64,000 nt of DNA, taken from contig JBDTOT010000011.1 of assembly GCA_039933105.1 (NCBI GenBank), forward strand, positions 48,219-112,218. Direction: 5' to 3'. Under the pieces are notes generated by a model. It saw nothing but the letters and a program-made list of their open reading frames with translations, was not told the origin of the DNA and made no database searches. A program made the translations under genes and the position numbers. Position 1 is the stretch's first letter; each line of letters starts with the position of its first letter. Shown piece by piece: positions 15,889-23,825 of this stretch. The stretch comes from FEN-1219 sp039933105. Its GTDB lineage: Bacteria > Pseudomonadota > Gammaproteobacteria > Steroidobacterales > Rariloculaceae.

Positions 15889-16869
15889 CTAGGGCGCGTT
15901 CAACGCGGCGTGAACGGACTCGAGGTTCTTGCGCAGTATTTGCTGCAGGCCATCGCGTGCAAGCTGACGGTCGACCACGATGCCAGGGTCCCCGGTTTCC
16001 AGCACGACGAGCTTGGCGCCGCCGGCTTTGATGGCGTTCTGGATGGCCTCGCTCGGCTGCCACTTGTGGAGGACGACCTTGATGCCGTTGTCCTTCAGAT
16101 GCTTAGTGAGCGACGCGAGATCGGACTCCGTCCAGCGCACATCCTGTTTGATGAAATAGCCGTCGACGAACAGACCCATGTCGTTCGTGAGGTAGACGAA
16201 GTCGCCCGTGAGGGCGAATACGACGTCGGTAGCTCCTTCGATCAGCTTCTTCTGGTAGTCGCCCCGCAGGGCGAGTAGCGAACGCTTGAGCCCGTCGAGA
16301 TTCTTCGCCACGACGGGGGCCAATGAAGGGAACAGCGCGCCAAGATCGTGCGCGATGATGTCTGCCATGCGGATCGCGTTCGAGATGCTGAGCCAGAAGT
16401 AGGGCGCCGTTGCGGTTTCCGACGCGTCGGCGGTACCGCCCCAGGCGTTCGTCGAGCGTGGCGTGTCGGCCAACGCGACGCCGGGCTTGTCGAGCGACCA
16501 GGGCAACGCCGCCTCGATGTCGATGACTCGGATGTTCGCGTCGCGGGCGAAACGATACAGCGGGTCGCTCGGCAACGCGTTCGTCACGGACACTACGGCT
16601 GCGGCGCCGACGAACGTAGCGGCCAGGGTATCCGTGCGCCGCTGGATGTAGTCCTTCAGCAGCGACAGCTGCCGGCCGTCCGCGGGCACGTTCTGGACGA
16701 CGATGGGTGTGCCGGCCGTCAGCGCGACGGCGAGCGAATAAGTGGCCTGCGTCCCGGTGAGGATGATCGGCGCGGCATCCGCGGCTCTCGCGGCAGCGAA
16801 TGGGACGAGCAGGGCTGCCGCGGTACTACCGAGAGCGGTGCGGCGAGAGACGGTGAATTGTTTCGTCAC
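15889..16869 (-). CDS. Divergent ZnuA-type substrate-binding protein lacking histidine ligands
   Basis: 326 residues from GTG 16869, chosen for its GGAG ribosome site at spacing 8 and the Tat-like leader (VSRRTALGSTAAALLVPFAAA) right after it. The fold matches cluster 9 metal-binding proteins such as ZnuA: a long central helix, WLSISNAIRMADIIAHDL, and LKDNGIKVVLHKW. The usual metal histidines are absent: NPH is replaced by PADGR, DPHxW by TAPYFW, and the third site reads LTGDFVYLTND. The ligand is therefore uncertain. It is the last gene of the metal operon, 17 bases after the permease gene. Confidence 0.75.
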   Translation of the reverse strand: MTKQFTVSRRTALGSTAAALLVPFAAARAADAAPIILTGTQATYSLAVALTAGTPIVVQNVPADGRQLSLLKDYIQRRTDTLAATFVGAAAVVSVTNALPSDPLYRFARDANIRVIDIEAALPWSLDKPGVALADTPRSTNAWGGTADASETATAPYFWLSISNAIRMADIIAHDLGALFPSLAPVVAKNLDGLKRSLLALRGDYQKKLIEGATDVVFALTGDFVYLTNDMGLFVDGYFIKQDVRWTESDLASLTKHLKDNGIKVVLHKWQPSEAIQNAIKAGGAKLVVLETGDPGIVVDRQLARDGLQQILRKNLESVHAALNAP

Positions 16870-16886
16870 GACTGGTGCTCCGTGTA

Positions 16887-17792
16887 TCAGACCGAGGCTT
16901 CGCGATAGCGCGGCAAGGTCATGCGAATGATCATCGTGATGAGGAAAATTCCGGCGGACGTGAGGATGATCGCCCCGCCCGACGGCACGGGCAGATCCCA
17001 ACGCATGGGAGCGTAGATACCGATGATGCAACTCGCCGTCGAAAACCCGATGCTCCAGAGCACGAAGCCGCGGATCGAGCGATTCAGGTTCCGCGAAGCG
17101 GCGGCCGGAATCAGCAACAGCGCTTCGACGAGCACGGCGCCGATGATCTTCACGCAGGCGACCGTAAGGATGGTCAGGAGCAACACGAACACGTACTCGA
17201 GCAGATGAACGCGTACGCCTCGCACGTGCGCGAGACTCGGGTTCAGGCTCGCGAGCAGCATCTGGTTGTACAACGGCAACGCCGTCACGGCCGTCAGCAG
17301 CGTCGTCACCATCAGCACATTCATGTCCGTGTCGTTGACGGTCAGGATCGAGCCGAACATCACCGTATCGAGGATGTGGGTGTTGACCTTCGCGGACACC
17401 CATAGCAGCGCGGTAGCGCCGATGGCGAGCGAGATCGACAGGAATACGCCGATCAGCGTGTCCGACGACATCTTCGTATGGTTGCGGGAGAAGTTCAGGA
17501 ACACGCCGAACAAGAGGCAAAAGCTGAACATCGACATGTACGGAGCGGTGTATGACTCGCCGATGATAACGCCGATGGCGACGCCGGTAAGCGCCGCGTT
17601 GCCGACAGCCTGCGAGAAGAACGCCATGCGCTTCGCCACGACCATGGTGCCGATGCCGCCGAGCAGCGGCCCGATGATGACCGCACACAAAAGCCCATTG
17701 ACGACGAACGCGTACGAGAACGTGTAGTGGATCTTGTTGGCGTTCGCGAGGGCGATGATGTAATCGCGAGGGATGTGATACAGAAAACTCAT
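16887..17792 (-). CDS. Metal ABC transporter permease (ZnuB-type)
   Basis: 301 residues from ATG 17792, which overlaps the ATPase stop as ATGA. It is an integral membrane protein of the zinc/manganese permease family, with about eight spans including FVVNGLLCAVIIGPLLGGIG, ALTGVAIGVIIG, LLEYVFVLLLTILTVACVKI and the conserved VGALLVEALLLIPAA-like segment (here IGAVLVEALLLIPAAASR). It forms the membrane channel with the ATPase encoded just upstream. The metal cannot be told from the permease alone; zinc is the default guess. Confidence 0.9.
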   Translation of the reverse strand: MSFLYHIPRDYIIALANANKIHYTFSYAFVVNGLLCAVIIGPLLGGIGTMVVAKRMAFFSQAVGNAALTGVAIGVIIGESYTAPYMSMFSFCLLFGVFLNFSRNHTKMSSDTLIGVFLSISLAIGATALLWVSAKVNTHILDTVMFGSILTVNDTDMNVLMVTTLLTAVTALPLYNQMLLASLNPSLAHVRGVRVHLLEYVFVLLLTILTVACVKIIGAVLVEALLLIPAAASRNLNRSIRGFVLWSIGFSTASCIIGIYAPMRWDLPVPSGGAIILTSAGIFLITMIIRMTLPRYREASV

Positions 17793-18511
17793 GCGCGCGC
17801 TCCCTCGGCGGCTAGACTCAGAGTCGGGAACAGGTGCGCCGCCGCGCCGTTCGCGAGCACGGCGCGCGGCGCGCCGTCGAGCAACACCTTGCGATTGATG
17901 TAGGTCATGGCGTCGGCCAACTCCGTGACCTGGACGATGTCGTGGTTGATCCAAACCACCGTGCCGCCAGCCTTCGCGAAGGCCTTGATCGTGCTCTCCA
18001 GAATTTCTTTGCCGGCCAGGTCGAGGCCCGTGGTGGGCTCATCGAGCACGAGCAACGCCGGCTCAGGGATCAGTGCTTGCGCTAGAAGGACACGCTGGCG
18101 CTCGCCGCCGGACAGGCTGCCGAGCTTGTTGCGCAGCTTGCCGGCGAGTCCTAGTTGTTCGAGCTTGTCGCCGATCTCTTTGCGCTTTAGGCGCGAGATG
18201 CCCAGAAAAACCGGCCGGCGTTGCGACGCCATGGCCATGAAATCGAGCACTGTGATCGGCAGGCTGCGATCGAAGTCGAGCGTCTGCGGCACGTAGCCGA
18301 TGACCTTGCCTTCGTGCCACACGATGCCGATGCGCCCAGAGTGCGGCATTTGACCGAGCAGTGAGCGCACGAGCGACGTCTTGCCGCCGCCGTTCGCACC
18401 CACGATGCAGTGGATCGTGCCGGCCTGCACTTTGAAGGTCACGTCTTCCAGGATCGGCGTATTGCCGAGCGACAGGTTGACGCGCTCGAACTCGATCGAC
18501 GGTCCCCGCAT
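17789..18511 (-). CDS. Metal ABC transporter ATP-binding protein (ZnuC-type)
   Basis: 240 residues with all ABC motifs: Walker A GANGGGKTS, Q-loop VPQ, signature LSGGERQRVLLAQAL, Walker B LLVLDEPTTGLD and the switch histidine in VWINHD. It energises the metal permease. It starts one base after the stop of the canonical binding-protein gene and overlaps the permease gene by four bases, so ATPase and permease are translationally coupled. Confidence 0.92.
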   Translation of the reverse strand: MRGPSIEFERVNLSLGNTPILEDVTFKVQAGTIHCIVGANGGGKTSLVRSLLGQMPHSGRIGIVWHEGKVIGYVPQTLDFDRSLPITVLDFMAMASQRRPVFLGISRLKRKEIGDKLEQLGLAGKLRNKLGSLSGGERQRVLLAQALIPEPALLVLDEPTTGLDLAGKEILESTIKAFAKAGGTVVWINHDIVQVTELADAMTYINRKVLLDGAPRAVLANGAAAHLFPTLSLAAEGARA

Positions 18512-18512
18512 G

Positions 18513-19430
18513 CTAGCTCTTTGCCGATTCTCGGATCGCTGTCGCGATCGTCGTTAGGTTCTCGCGCATCTCTTCGATGAACTTCCCTTTCGTATACGGG
18601 CCGCTGCTGATGTGCGAGATCGAGTACATCCTCACACCCGTCGCATCGCGAATCGTGTCCGAGAGCTTGCTGGCGAAGTATTTCTCCGCGAAGAGCACGT
18701 TCACGTTTGCCGCTTTGATGCGATCGATCGTCTCGGCGAGCTGCCGAGCCGTGGGCTCAACGCCGTGGCGTGGCTCGATCACGGCCGACACCTGAAGCCC
18801 GAGCTCCTGCATGATGTAGTCGTAGCCGCTATGCATCGACGCGCAGCGGAACTTCGAGAGGTCGGCGCCCGCGATCTTGGCGTCGAACTCACCGCGCAGC
18901 TTGCGAATCTCGAGCGCGTAGTGGCGCGCGTTGTCGCGGAAGAACGTGGCGTTCTCGGGGTCGAGCTCGCCCAACGCTCGCGCTATCGTGTAGACCTGCT
19001 GGATCGCGGCTGTCGTCGAAATGAACGTGTGCGGGTTCACGACCTTTTCGCCGCTCGGATCGCCCGCGACGGGAATCAGCGACACGCCGTCATTGGCGTA
19101 GATCAGCTTCAGCTTATTGCGCATGCCCGCGGCATCGAGGATCTCGAATGCCCACGTGTCGTGGCCAATGCCGTTCACGACCATGACGTCCATCGCCTGC
19201 ATTCGAATCATGTCGGCGGGTTGGGGCGCGTAGCCGTGGGGGTTCGCGTCGGAATCGATCAGCGGAATAACCCTCGCGCGATCGCCCACGATATTCGCGA
19301 CGAAGCTGTAGTAGGGGTGCAGCGTGATGCCCACCCGGAGCGTCTTGGCTTGCGCCGGCGCGCCGAGTGTTGCGAAGGCCAAAACGCCGACTGCGACAGT
19401 TCGTAGCAGCATCCTTGTCGAAGACCGCAT
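18513..19430 (-). CDS. Metal ABC transporter substrate-binding protein (ZnuA-type)
   Basis: 305 residues, signal peptide to about GAPAQA. It keeps the classic zinc/manganese ligand set: His65 in DANPHGYAPQPAD, His134 in NPHTFIS, His200 in ASMHSGYDY, and an acidic residue at Glu249 in LFAEKYF. There is no long His/Asp-rich loop as in E. coli ZnuA. It delivers the metal to the permease in the periplasm. It follows the membrane-anchored protein gene by two bases. Contrast the second binding protein at 15889-16869, where these ligands are lost. Confidence 0.9.
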   Translation of the reverse strand: MRSSTRMLLRTVAVGVLAFATLGAPAQAKTLRVGITLHPYYSFVANIVGDRARVIPLIDSDANPHGYAPQPADMIRMQAMDVMVVNGIGHDTWAFEILDAAGMRNKLKLIYANDGVSLIPVAGDPSGEKVVNPHTFISTTAAIQQVYTIARALGELDPENATFFRDNARHYALEIRKLRGEFDAKIAGADLSKFRCASMHSGYDYIMQELGLQVSAVIEPRHGVEPTARQLAETIDRIKAANVNVLFAEKYFASKLSDTIRDATGVRMYSISHISSGPYTKGKFIEEMRENLTTIATAIRESAKS

Positions 19431-19432
19431 AA

Positions 19433-20281
19433 CTACTTCCCTTTCTCTGTGTCCTGGCCGCCCAACGCATTCTGGATCAATTGCTCGACCTCGGCTGCCT
19501 TCGTTGCAGCGGCATCGGCGGATGCGCTGTCACCCGACGCGTTGTCAGTCGAGCCGCCGTCGCTCGAGGTCGAAGCGTCGGGCACCGTGCCATCGGGCGG
19601 GAAGCCCTTGAACTGCGCTTTGGCGCGCTCCGCGGCGTCGGCGCCGAACAGCCGTTTGACCTCCGCTGCGCCGCTATACGGCACGACTTCGCGCCAGCCC
19701 TTCAGGATCAGCCCGTCGCGGAAACCGCTCTGCGGCATTTCCATGTGGTTCTTGGAAATCCACCAAATCACCATCGCGTTGGTGTTCGTGAACCCGGCAT
19801 GCACGTGGCCGATCGTGAGCAGGAACGAGCCTTGCCCCGGAAGCTTGCCGTCCGTGCCGAGATACATCGTGGTGCCTTGCATCTCGCCTTCCGGTAACGG
19901 CTCGAACAGCGTCCACGTGAGCGAGCCCTGTTGCTCCCAGCTCGTGTCTTTGTAGAACGGGGGCAGCAGCCAGTCCTGAAAATCCGTCAGATTTGGCCAA
20001 TGGAATTTCTGGCCGGGCTCGTTGAACTGGTTGATGTCGTCGTAGATGAACGGAATTTCGTCCTTGACGGTATGCAGCGAGTTGTAGATCGCTTGATCGG
20101 GCCCCGTGAGGCCGGCGAAAGCGCTGACCTGCCAATCGTAGATCGGCTCTGTGCTGTGCTCGTCGCTGTGCGCGACTACGTAGAAGCCGAGCGCGCCGAC
20201 CACCGCGATCGTGGCCGCGATCATCCCGAGCCACTCGAGGCGGCTGCCGGCGGGACGAACTTCCTGGGCCATCGCGCTCAT
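19433..20281 (-). CDS. Membrane-anchored periplasmic protein of the metal-uptake operon
   Basis: 282 residues from ATG 20281, eight bases after the stop of the DUF4198 gene. One N-terminal membrane span (WLGMIAATIAVVGALGFYVVA) is followed by EHSTEP and a periplasmic domain rich in aromatic residues: DWLLPPFYKDTSW, a GHVHAGFTNTNA segment with two histidines, WWISKNHMEMP and KGWREVVPYSG. The last 60 residues are low-complexity (Ser, Asp, Ala, Lys). I recall similar proteins beside zinc ABC genes in pseudomonads but cannot name the family firmly. Context suggests a metal-binding or chaperone role. Confidence 0.8.
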   Translation of the reverse strand: MSAMAQEVRPAGSRLEWLGMIAATIAVVGALGFYVVAHSDEHSTEPIYDWQVSAFAGLTGPDQAIYNSLHTVKDEIPFIYDDINQFNEPGQKFHWPNLTDFQDWLLPPFYKDTSWEQQGSLTWTLFEPLPEGEMQGTTMYLGTDGKLPGQGSFLLTIGHVHAGFTNTNAMVIWWISKNHMEMPQSGFRDGLILKGWREVVPYSGAAEVKRLFGADAAERAKAQFKGFPPDGTVPDASTSSDGGSTDNASGDSASADAAATKAAEVEQLIQNALGGQDTEKGK

Positions 20282-20289
20282 CGTGCCGC

Positions 20290-21228
20290 CTACTTTTTCA
20301 TGTCCGTGGCTTTGAGCCACAGTACGGCATCCACCGATAGCTTCTTGCCCTGGTGCATCGAGCCCTCTTTCAGGTTGAGCGCCGCGATGCCCCACCAGCC
20401 GGCCTTCGGCAAGCCGATCGTGACTTCGCCGGCAGCGTTGGCGTGAACGCTCAGCGTGCTGAACGACTCTTGCGGCGCCGTGACCTTGGCTTCGGGGTTG
20501 AACTTATGGGCGTCGATGATGGGCTCGTGGTTCAGGTATTCGACTTCGATCTCGGCATGCGGAACCGGCTTGCCGTCCGAGAGCACGACTGCACGGAACA
20601 CGCCGCCGACCCAGTTCGCATAGGGCTTGTCGAGCGGCACGACCTCGACGGGGAGGCCCAGCGGCTCGTCCCAGTTGCCCGGAATGCCGCCGATGTTGAT
20701 CACGGTCTTCGTGAACTGCTGGATGTACTTATCTTCGTTCTTCTCGTAGTACGGCGCCGGTTGCAGGACGAACGTGTAGTCGCCGAGCGAGCGCGTGATG
20801 TTGCGTGGCGGGTGTGCCAAAAACGCGGCCGCCTTGCTGGTGCCGTCGCTACCGGCCCACTCGATGGGCTCGAGGTACTGCATGAGATCGGTTTTCTTGG
20901 GCTCGCCTTCGCCTCGCTGGGCTACGACGTAAAACGCCTCGGGCTTACCCATGGCCATCGTGAACCCATTGTCGAATGGGTGGGAGAACACGATGGCGAA
21001 CGGCACCGCAGCTGCTTCTTTCAGCGCAGCCTCGGGTGTGTAGAGCAGCTGAAAGTGGGCCTCGGCAGTTCCTGAGCCAAAGGCTGCGAGAAGCAGCGCG
21101 GCGGCGGCCGCCGCACGGCTACTTCGTGATGTCGCGGCCGTCGATCGTGACGACGTGGCCTTCGCCGCCGTCGAACACGACGCGGTAGTCGACCTTGGGT
21201 GTCGGGAATTTGAAGTCGCTTTGCGCAC
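20290..21228 (-). CDS. DUF4198 protein, probable periplasmic metal-binding component
   Basis: The mature domain begins at AEA|HFQLLYTPEAAL and continues through FAIVFSHPFDNGFTM, YTFVLQPAPYYEKNED and HAEIEVEYLNHEPI to a strand-rich end (GLPKAGWWGIAAL), typical of DUF4198, the NikK-like family found in nickel, cobalt and zinc uptake loci. The only in-frame ATG (21228) gives a strange 39-residue Ser/Thr/Arg-rich extension overlapping the upstream gene by 110 bases. A GTG at about 21116 would give a normal signal peptide if one base were restored in the GC-rich run after it. A true N-terminus near 21115 and a sequence error or frameshift are therefore likely. After cleavage the first residue would be His. 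Confidence 0.8.
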   Translation of the reverse strand: MRKATSNSRHPRSTTASCSTAAKATSSRSTAATSRSSRAAAAAALLLAAFGSGTAEAHFQLLYTPEAALKEAAAVPFAIVFSHPFDNGFTMAMGKPEAFYVVAQRGEGEPKKTDLMQYLEPIEWAGSDGTSKAAAFLAHPPRNITRSLGDYTFVLQPAPYYEKNEDKYIQQFTKTVINIGGIPGNWDEPLGLPVEVVPLDKPYANWVGGVFRAVVLSDGKPVPHAEIEVEYLNHEPIIDAHKFNPEAKVTAPQESFSTLSVHANAAGEVTIGLPKAGWWGIAALNLKEGSMHQGKKLSVDAVLWLKATDMKK

Positions 21229-21436
21229 TCATGGCTCCTTCGATCAAGACCTTGCCGGCTCCGTCGAGCACGCGCACGGGAACGCCGACCGCTTTGCCGC
21301 CGTCGCTAAAACCGCCTTCGCACGTGATCGTGTTGTCGCCGTTGTCGAAACAGTCGCAGATCGCGTTGTGCGCGTATGCGACGGCCCCGAGTAGCGCCAC
21401 GGGCGGCACAAGCCAAACCATGCGTCGGAGATTCAT
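21119..21436 (-). CDS. Small exported cysteine-containing protein, first gene of the metal-uptake operon
   Basis: 105 residues from ATG 21436, preferred over ATG 21478 because of the GGAG ribosome site nine bases before it. A signal peptide (VWLVPPVALLGAVAYA) should be cut to leave HNAICDCFDNGD at the N-terminus, with a third cysteine in TITCEGGFSDGG. The rest forms a short strand-rich domain (VPVRVLDGAGKVLIEG, VDYRVVFDGGEGHVVTI) like a small carboxypeptidase-regulatory or transthyretin-like fold. Function unknown; the N-terminal His plus CxC look like a metal site. It heads the seven-gene unit running down to 15889. Confidence 0.8.
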   Translation of the reverse strand: MNLRRMVWLVPPVALLGAVAYAHNAICDCFDNGDNTITCEGGFSDGGKAVGVPVRVLDGAGKVLIEGAMSAQSDFKFPTPKVDYRVVFDGGEGHVVTIDGRDITK

Positions 21437-21538
21437 CAGAGGTACTCCATAGCGGAAGTCATGTGACGATTTTCGCACGCGACGTTGAACGCGAGCTGAA
21501 TTATCAGGGGTTGCCGGCCAGCGATGTCAGGTTGCGGG

Positions 21539-21645
21539 CCGTTAATAACGGTTAAGCGTTCGTGGGGGGTCGCACGTGCCTGGTGATGTCCAATCGCGGC
21601 GAGAAACAGCCCTATCTTTTAGTCCGTCGCTCAATAACAGTTAAG
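21539..21645. promoter_or_regulatory. Two palindromic sites upstream of the metal-uptake operon
   Basis: The 248-base gap before the operon holds two related palindromes. The first, 21539-21551, is the perfect inverted repeat CCGTTA-A-TAACGG, and overlaps TAAC-G-GTTA at 21546-21554. The second, 21635-21643, is TAAC-A-GTTA. Both lie in the shared string AATAACnGTTAAG, 89 bases apart centre to centre. They do not look like the E. coli-type Zur box. They may be operators for another metalloregulator or simply part of AT-richer promoter DNA. No clear -35/-10 pair could be fixed. Confidence 0.35.
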
Positions 21646-21684
21646 GAAGGCGCGGTTCAAGTCCGTCGGGATGAGACGTTACCG

Positions 21685-23151
21685 TTACTTGAAGCTGAAG
21701 ATATCTTCGGCGGCGGGCTTTTGCATGTCGCGTTCGAAATTCTCCTGCCAGATCTGCGCCCACGGCCGGCCGAACATGTCGGGCACCTTGTACTGGATCA
21801 CGGCGCCCGGCGCGACGGGCGTCGCGTGGCCATTCAACGGGTAGATCGTCGGTACGCACTCGATGAACTGGTAGGGGTCGCCCGCTTCGACGTCGCTGGC
21901 CTTCTTCAAGTTACGCACCATGCGGATCGGTTCAACCAGGCCTTCCGGGTCGTAGAAAATGCCCTCGTGGTTCAGGCCCGTGATCTTCCCCGCGGCATCG
22001 CGCGTGGGCGTGTAGATTTCGATCGTTTGCAGCTTGCTCGAGAACTCGAAGTTGCCGTGAACCTTCCACCCCTGGATGTTCGAGGTCCAAGTGATCAGCA
22101 CGTCCTTGTCCCAGAACCCCACGGTCTCGCCGTACCACTTCGGCACCTCTGCGCCAAAGTGCGGCACGCCGCCCGTCATATCGAATGTGCGGCCGATGTT
22201 CACGTGCGTGATGAAGTTGTCAGCGTCGCCCGCCAGAATTTGCACGAGCTTCGGCGTGACGATGATCGAGTGCGGCTGATTCGTGACCGCGTGATAGTGC
22301 CAGCGGCGCATGAACCCTTCCGGCCAACAGTACTGGGCGGGCCACTGCTGCGCGTTCGTGTGCCCGTCGTGATACAGCTCCTCGACCATGCGCGCCTGGT
22401 ACTCGGGCGTCAGCACGGACAGCACGGTGGGGACTTGCGTCCAGAATATCTCGGCGTACCAGTTCTGGCCGCGCGGCCAGAGATAACGGCCGCCGATGTC
22501 GCCCGGCACCGTTGCGTAGGTGTGCTCGGTTGGGCCGCCGCGCGTCTTGGTTTCGGCAAGTAGCGCTGCGTAGTGCTCGGCCGCGGTCTTGAACGAATAC
22601 GGACTGACGAGCGCCTCGCGCGGCAAACCGCGGTTGCAATAACCCCAGGGAGCCGTGCGCGGCGGATCGTTGCCGATGATCGCCTTGACGTTGCCACGTC
22701 CTGTCCACTGCGCTTCGAGGGCTCCATTACTATTGCAGCGGAAGTACCGCGGGTCGCTCCACAAGGCGCGGTCCTTGTAGAAATCGTTCGACGTGAAGAG
22801 ATCTACCGGCAACGGCTTCACGCCCTTCGGCGCTGCGCCATTCCAGGCCGAACCGTTGCGTACCTCGATCGGCTTCCCGTCGGGGCCCGGTTTGAATGTC
22901 CGGAACGGGCCGACCATCCAGTAGCGTTCCGGCAGGCCCGGAATCTCGGCGGGTGGATACGCTTCGATGTCCTCGCTGGTGGGTGCGGGGAGCGCCACTG
23001 CTAGCGGCGCGGCGCGACCTACGCTCTTGAAGCCGATGTTGGCGACGGGTTGCGCCTCGAGAGCGCCACCCACCAGCGTCGCGATGGCAAACGCGGCTGC
23101 GGAGCTGCACAGCGTCATAGAGTTGAATCGCGGCGCGCTGATCTTCGACAT
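21685..23151 (-). CDS. Exported protein of unknown function, paralogue of the 36777-38093 product
   Basis: 488 residues from ATG 23151, preceded by AAAGGAG at spacing 7. Signal peptide ends near GALEA. It aligns over most of its length with the 438-residue protein at 36777: VDLFTSNDFYKDRALWSDPRYFRCNS, SPYSFKTAAEHYAALLAETK, GGPTEHTYAT, ELYHDGHTNAQQWPAQYCWPEGFMRRW, the WYGETVGFWDKDVLI module and KVPDMFGRPWAQIWQENFERDM at the end (listed in pieces). No catalytic motif is recognised. The family appears confined to environmental bacteria. It is likely monocistronic and may share the intergenic region with the metal operon downstream. Confidence 0.85.
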   Translation of the reverse strand: MSKISAPRFNSMTLCSSAAAFAIATLVGGALEAQPVANIGFKSVGRAAPLAVALPAPTSEDIEAYPPAEIPGLPERYWMVGPFRTFKPGPDGKPIEVRNGSAWNGAAPKGVKPLPVDLFTSNDFYKDRALWSDPRYFRCNSNGALEAQWTGRGNVKAIIGNDPPRTAPWGYCNRGLPREALVSPYSFKTAAEHYAALLAETKTRGGPTEHTYATVPGDIGGRYLWPRGQNWYAEIFWTQVPTVLSVLTPEYQARMVEELYHDGHTNAQQWPAQYCWPEGFMRRWHYHAVTNQPHSIIVTPKLVQILAGDADNFITHVNIGRTFDMTGGVPHFGAEVPKWYGETVGFWDKDVLITWTSNIQGWKVHGNFEFSSKLQTIEIYTPTRDAAGKITGLNHEGIFYDPEGLVEPIRMVRNLKKASDVEAGDPYQFIECVPTIYPLNGHATPVAPGAVIQYKVPDMFGRPWAQIWQENFERDMQKPAAEDIFSFK

Positions 23152-23336
23152 GAGCGGCTCCTTTCGAGTCGGCACACTCTGCCACAAGCGGTGGCAGTGG
23201 CACAGGCACGGCCAGTGTTCCGCACACCCGCCGCGCCGCCGCGGCATAGCTTCACGGGACGGGGTCTAGTACGATCCGGGCACGCGTGGGGCTGACGCCC
23301 GCGCTGAAAAAAAACCGCTGCGGAAAGGGGGAAGTG

Positions 23337-23822
23337 ATGCGCGCGTTTTCAATTCTCGTTGCTGCCTTCGTCATGTCGTCGTCCGCCATTGCGCAGCAGC
23401 CGGCTGCGCCGGCGGGCAAAACCATGGTCTCTGCCGCCGACGTAGCCGCGTTGATCGCGAAGGCGAAGGCGGAACGCAAGGATCAACCGACCATCGCGCA
23501 GTCGTTGCTGCAGCTCGCGCCCTACAACGTGAGCCTCGAGTATCGCGCCTCGGTCGGCAATGCGGCGGCGCATGAAACGGAAGCGGAACTGTTCTACGTC
23601 GTCGACGGCTCGGCCACGCTGGTGACCGGCGGCAAACTCACTGCAGAGAAGCGCACGAACGCCGAGAATCTGTCGGGCACCGGTATCGAAGGCGGCGAGT
23701 CCCGCCATGTCGCCAAGGGCGACTTCGTCATCGTGCCTGACCACACGCCGCACTGGTTCAGCAAGATCGACGGCACCGTGGTCCTGATGTCGTTGCACTT
23801 GCCGGTGCACGCGGCGCACTAG
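23337..23822 (+). CDS. Exported cupin-domain protein
   Basis: 161 residues from ATG 23337, which has a strong GGGGGA ribosome site; an upstream ATG at 23286 lacks one. The signal peptide ends near SSAIA. The mature part is a single cupin: AAAHETEAELFYVVDGSATLV covers motif 1 (His and Glu ligands present) and GDFVIVPDHTPHWFSK covers motif 2. A metal-dependent periplasmic enzyme or binding protein is likely; the substrate is unknown. It lies 3 bases before the DUF6152 gene and is probably co-transcribed with it. Confidence 0.85.
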   Translation: MRAFSILVAAFVMSSSAIAQQPAAPAGKTMVSAADVAALIAKAKAERKDQPTIAQSLLQLAPYNVSLEYRASVGNAAAHETEAELFYVVDGSATLVTGGKLTAEKRTNAENLSGTGIEGGESRHVAKGDFVIVPDHTPHWFSKIDGTVVLMSLHLPVHAAH

Positions 23823-23825
23823 TCG

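Noticed and set aside
15889..17688. A 599-codon open frame covering the second binding-protein gene and much of the permease gene
   Set aside because: Only its last 326 codons, from GTG 16869, encode a binding protein with signal; upstream it runs antiparallel in frame to the permease gene.
18577..19406. Plus-strand open frames opposite the zinc-binding-protein gene
   Set aside because: No motifs; the minus strand has all ZnuA ligands and an operon context.
21539..21645. Palindromes as a Zur box
   Set aside because: The sequence does not resemble the gammaproteobacterial Zur consensus I know; kept only as unassigned palindromes.
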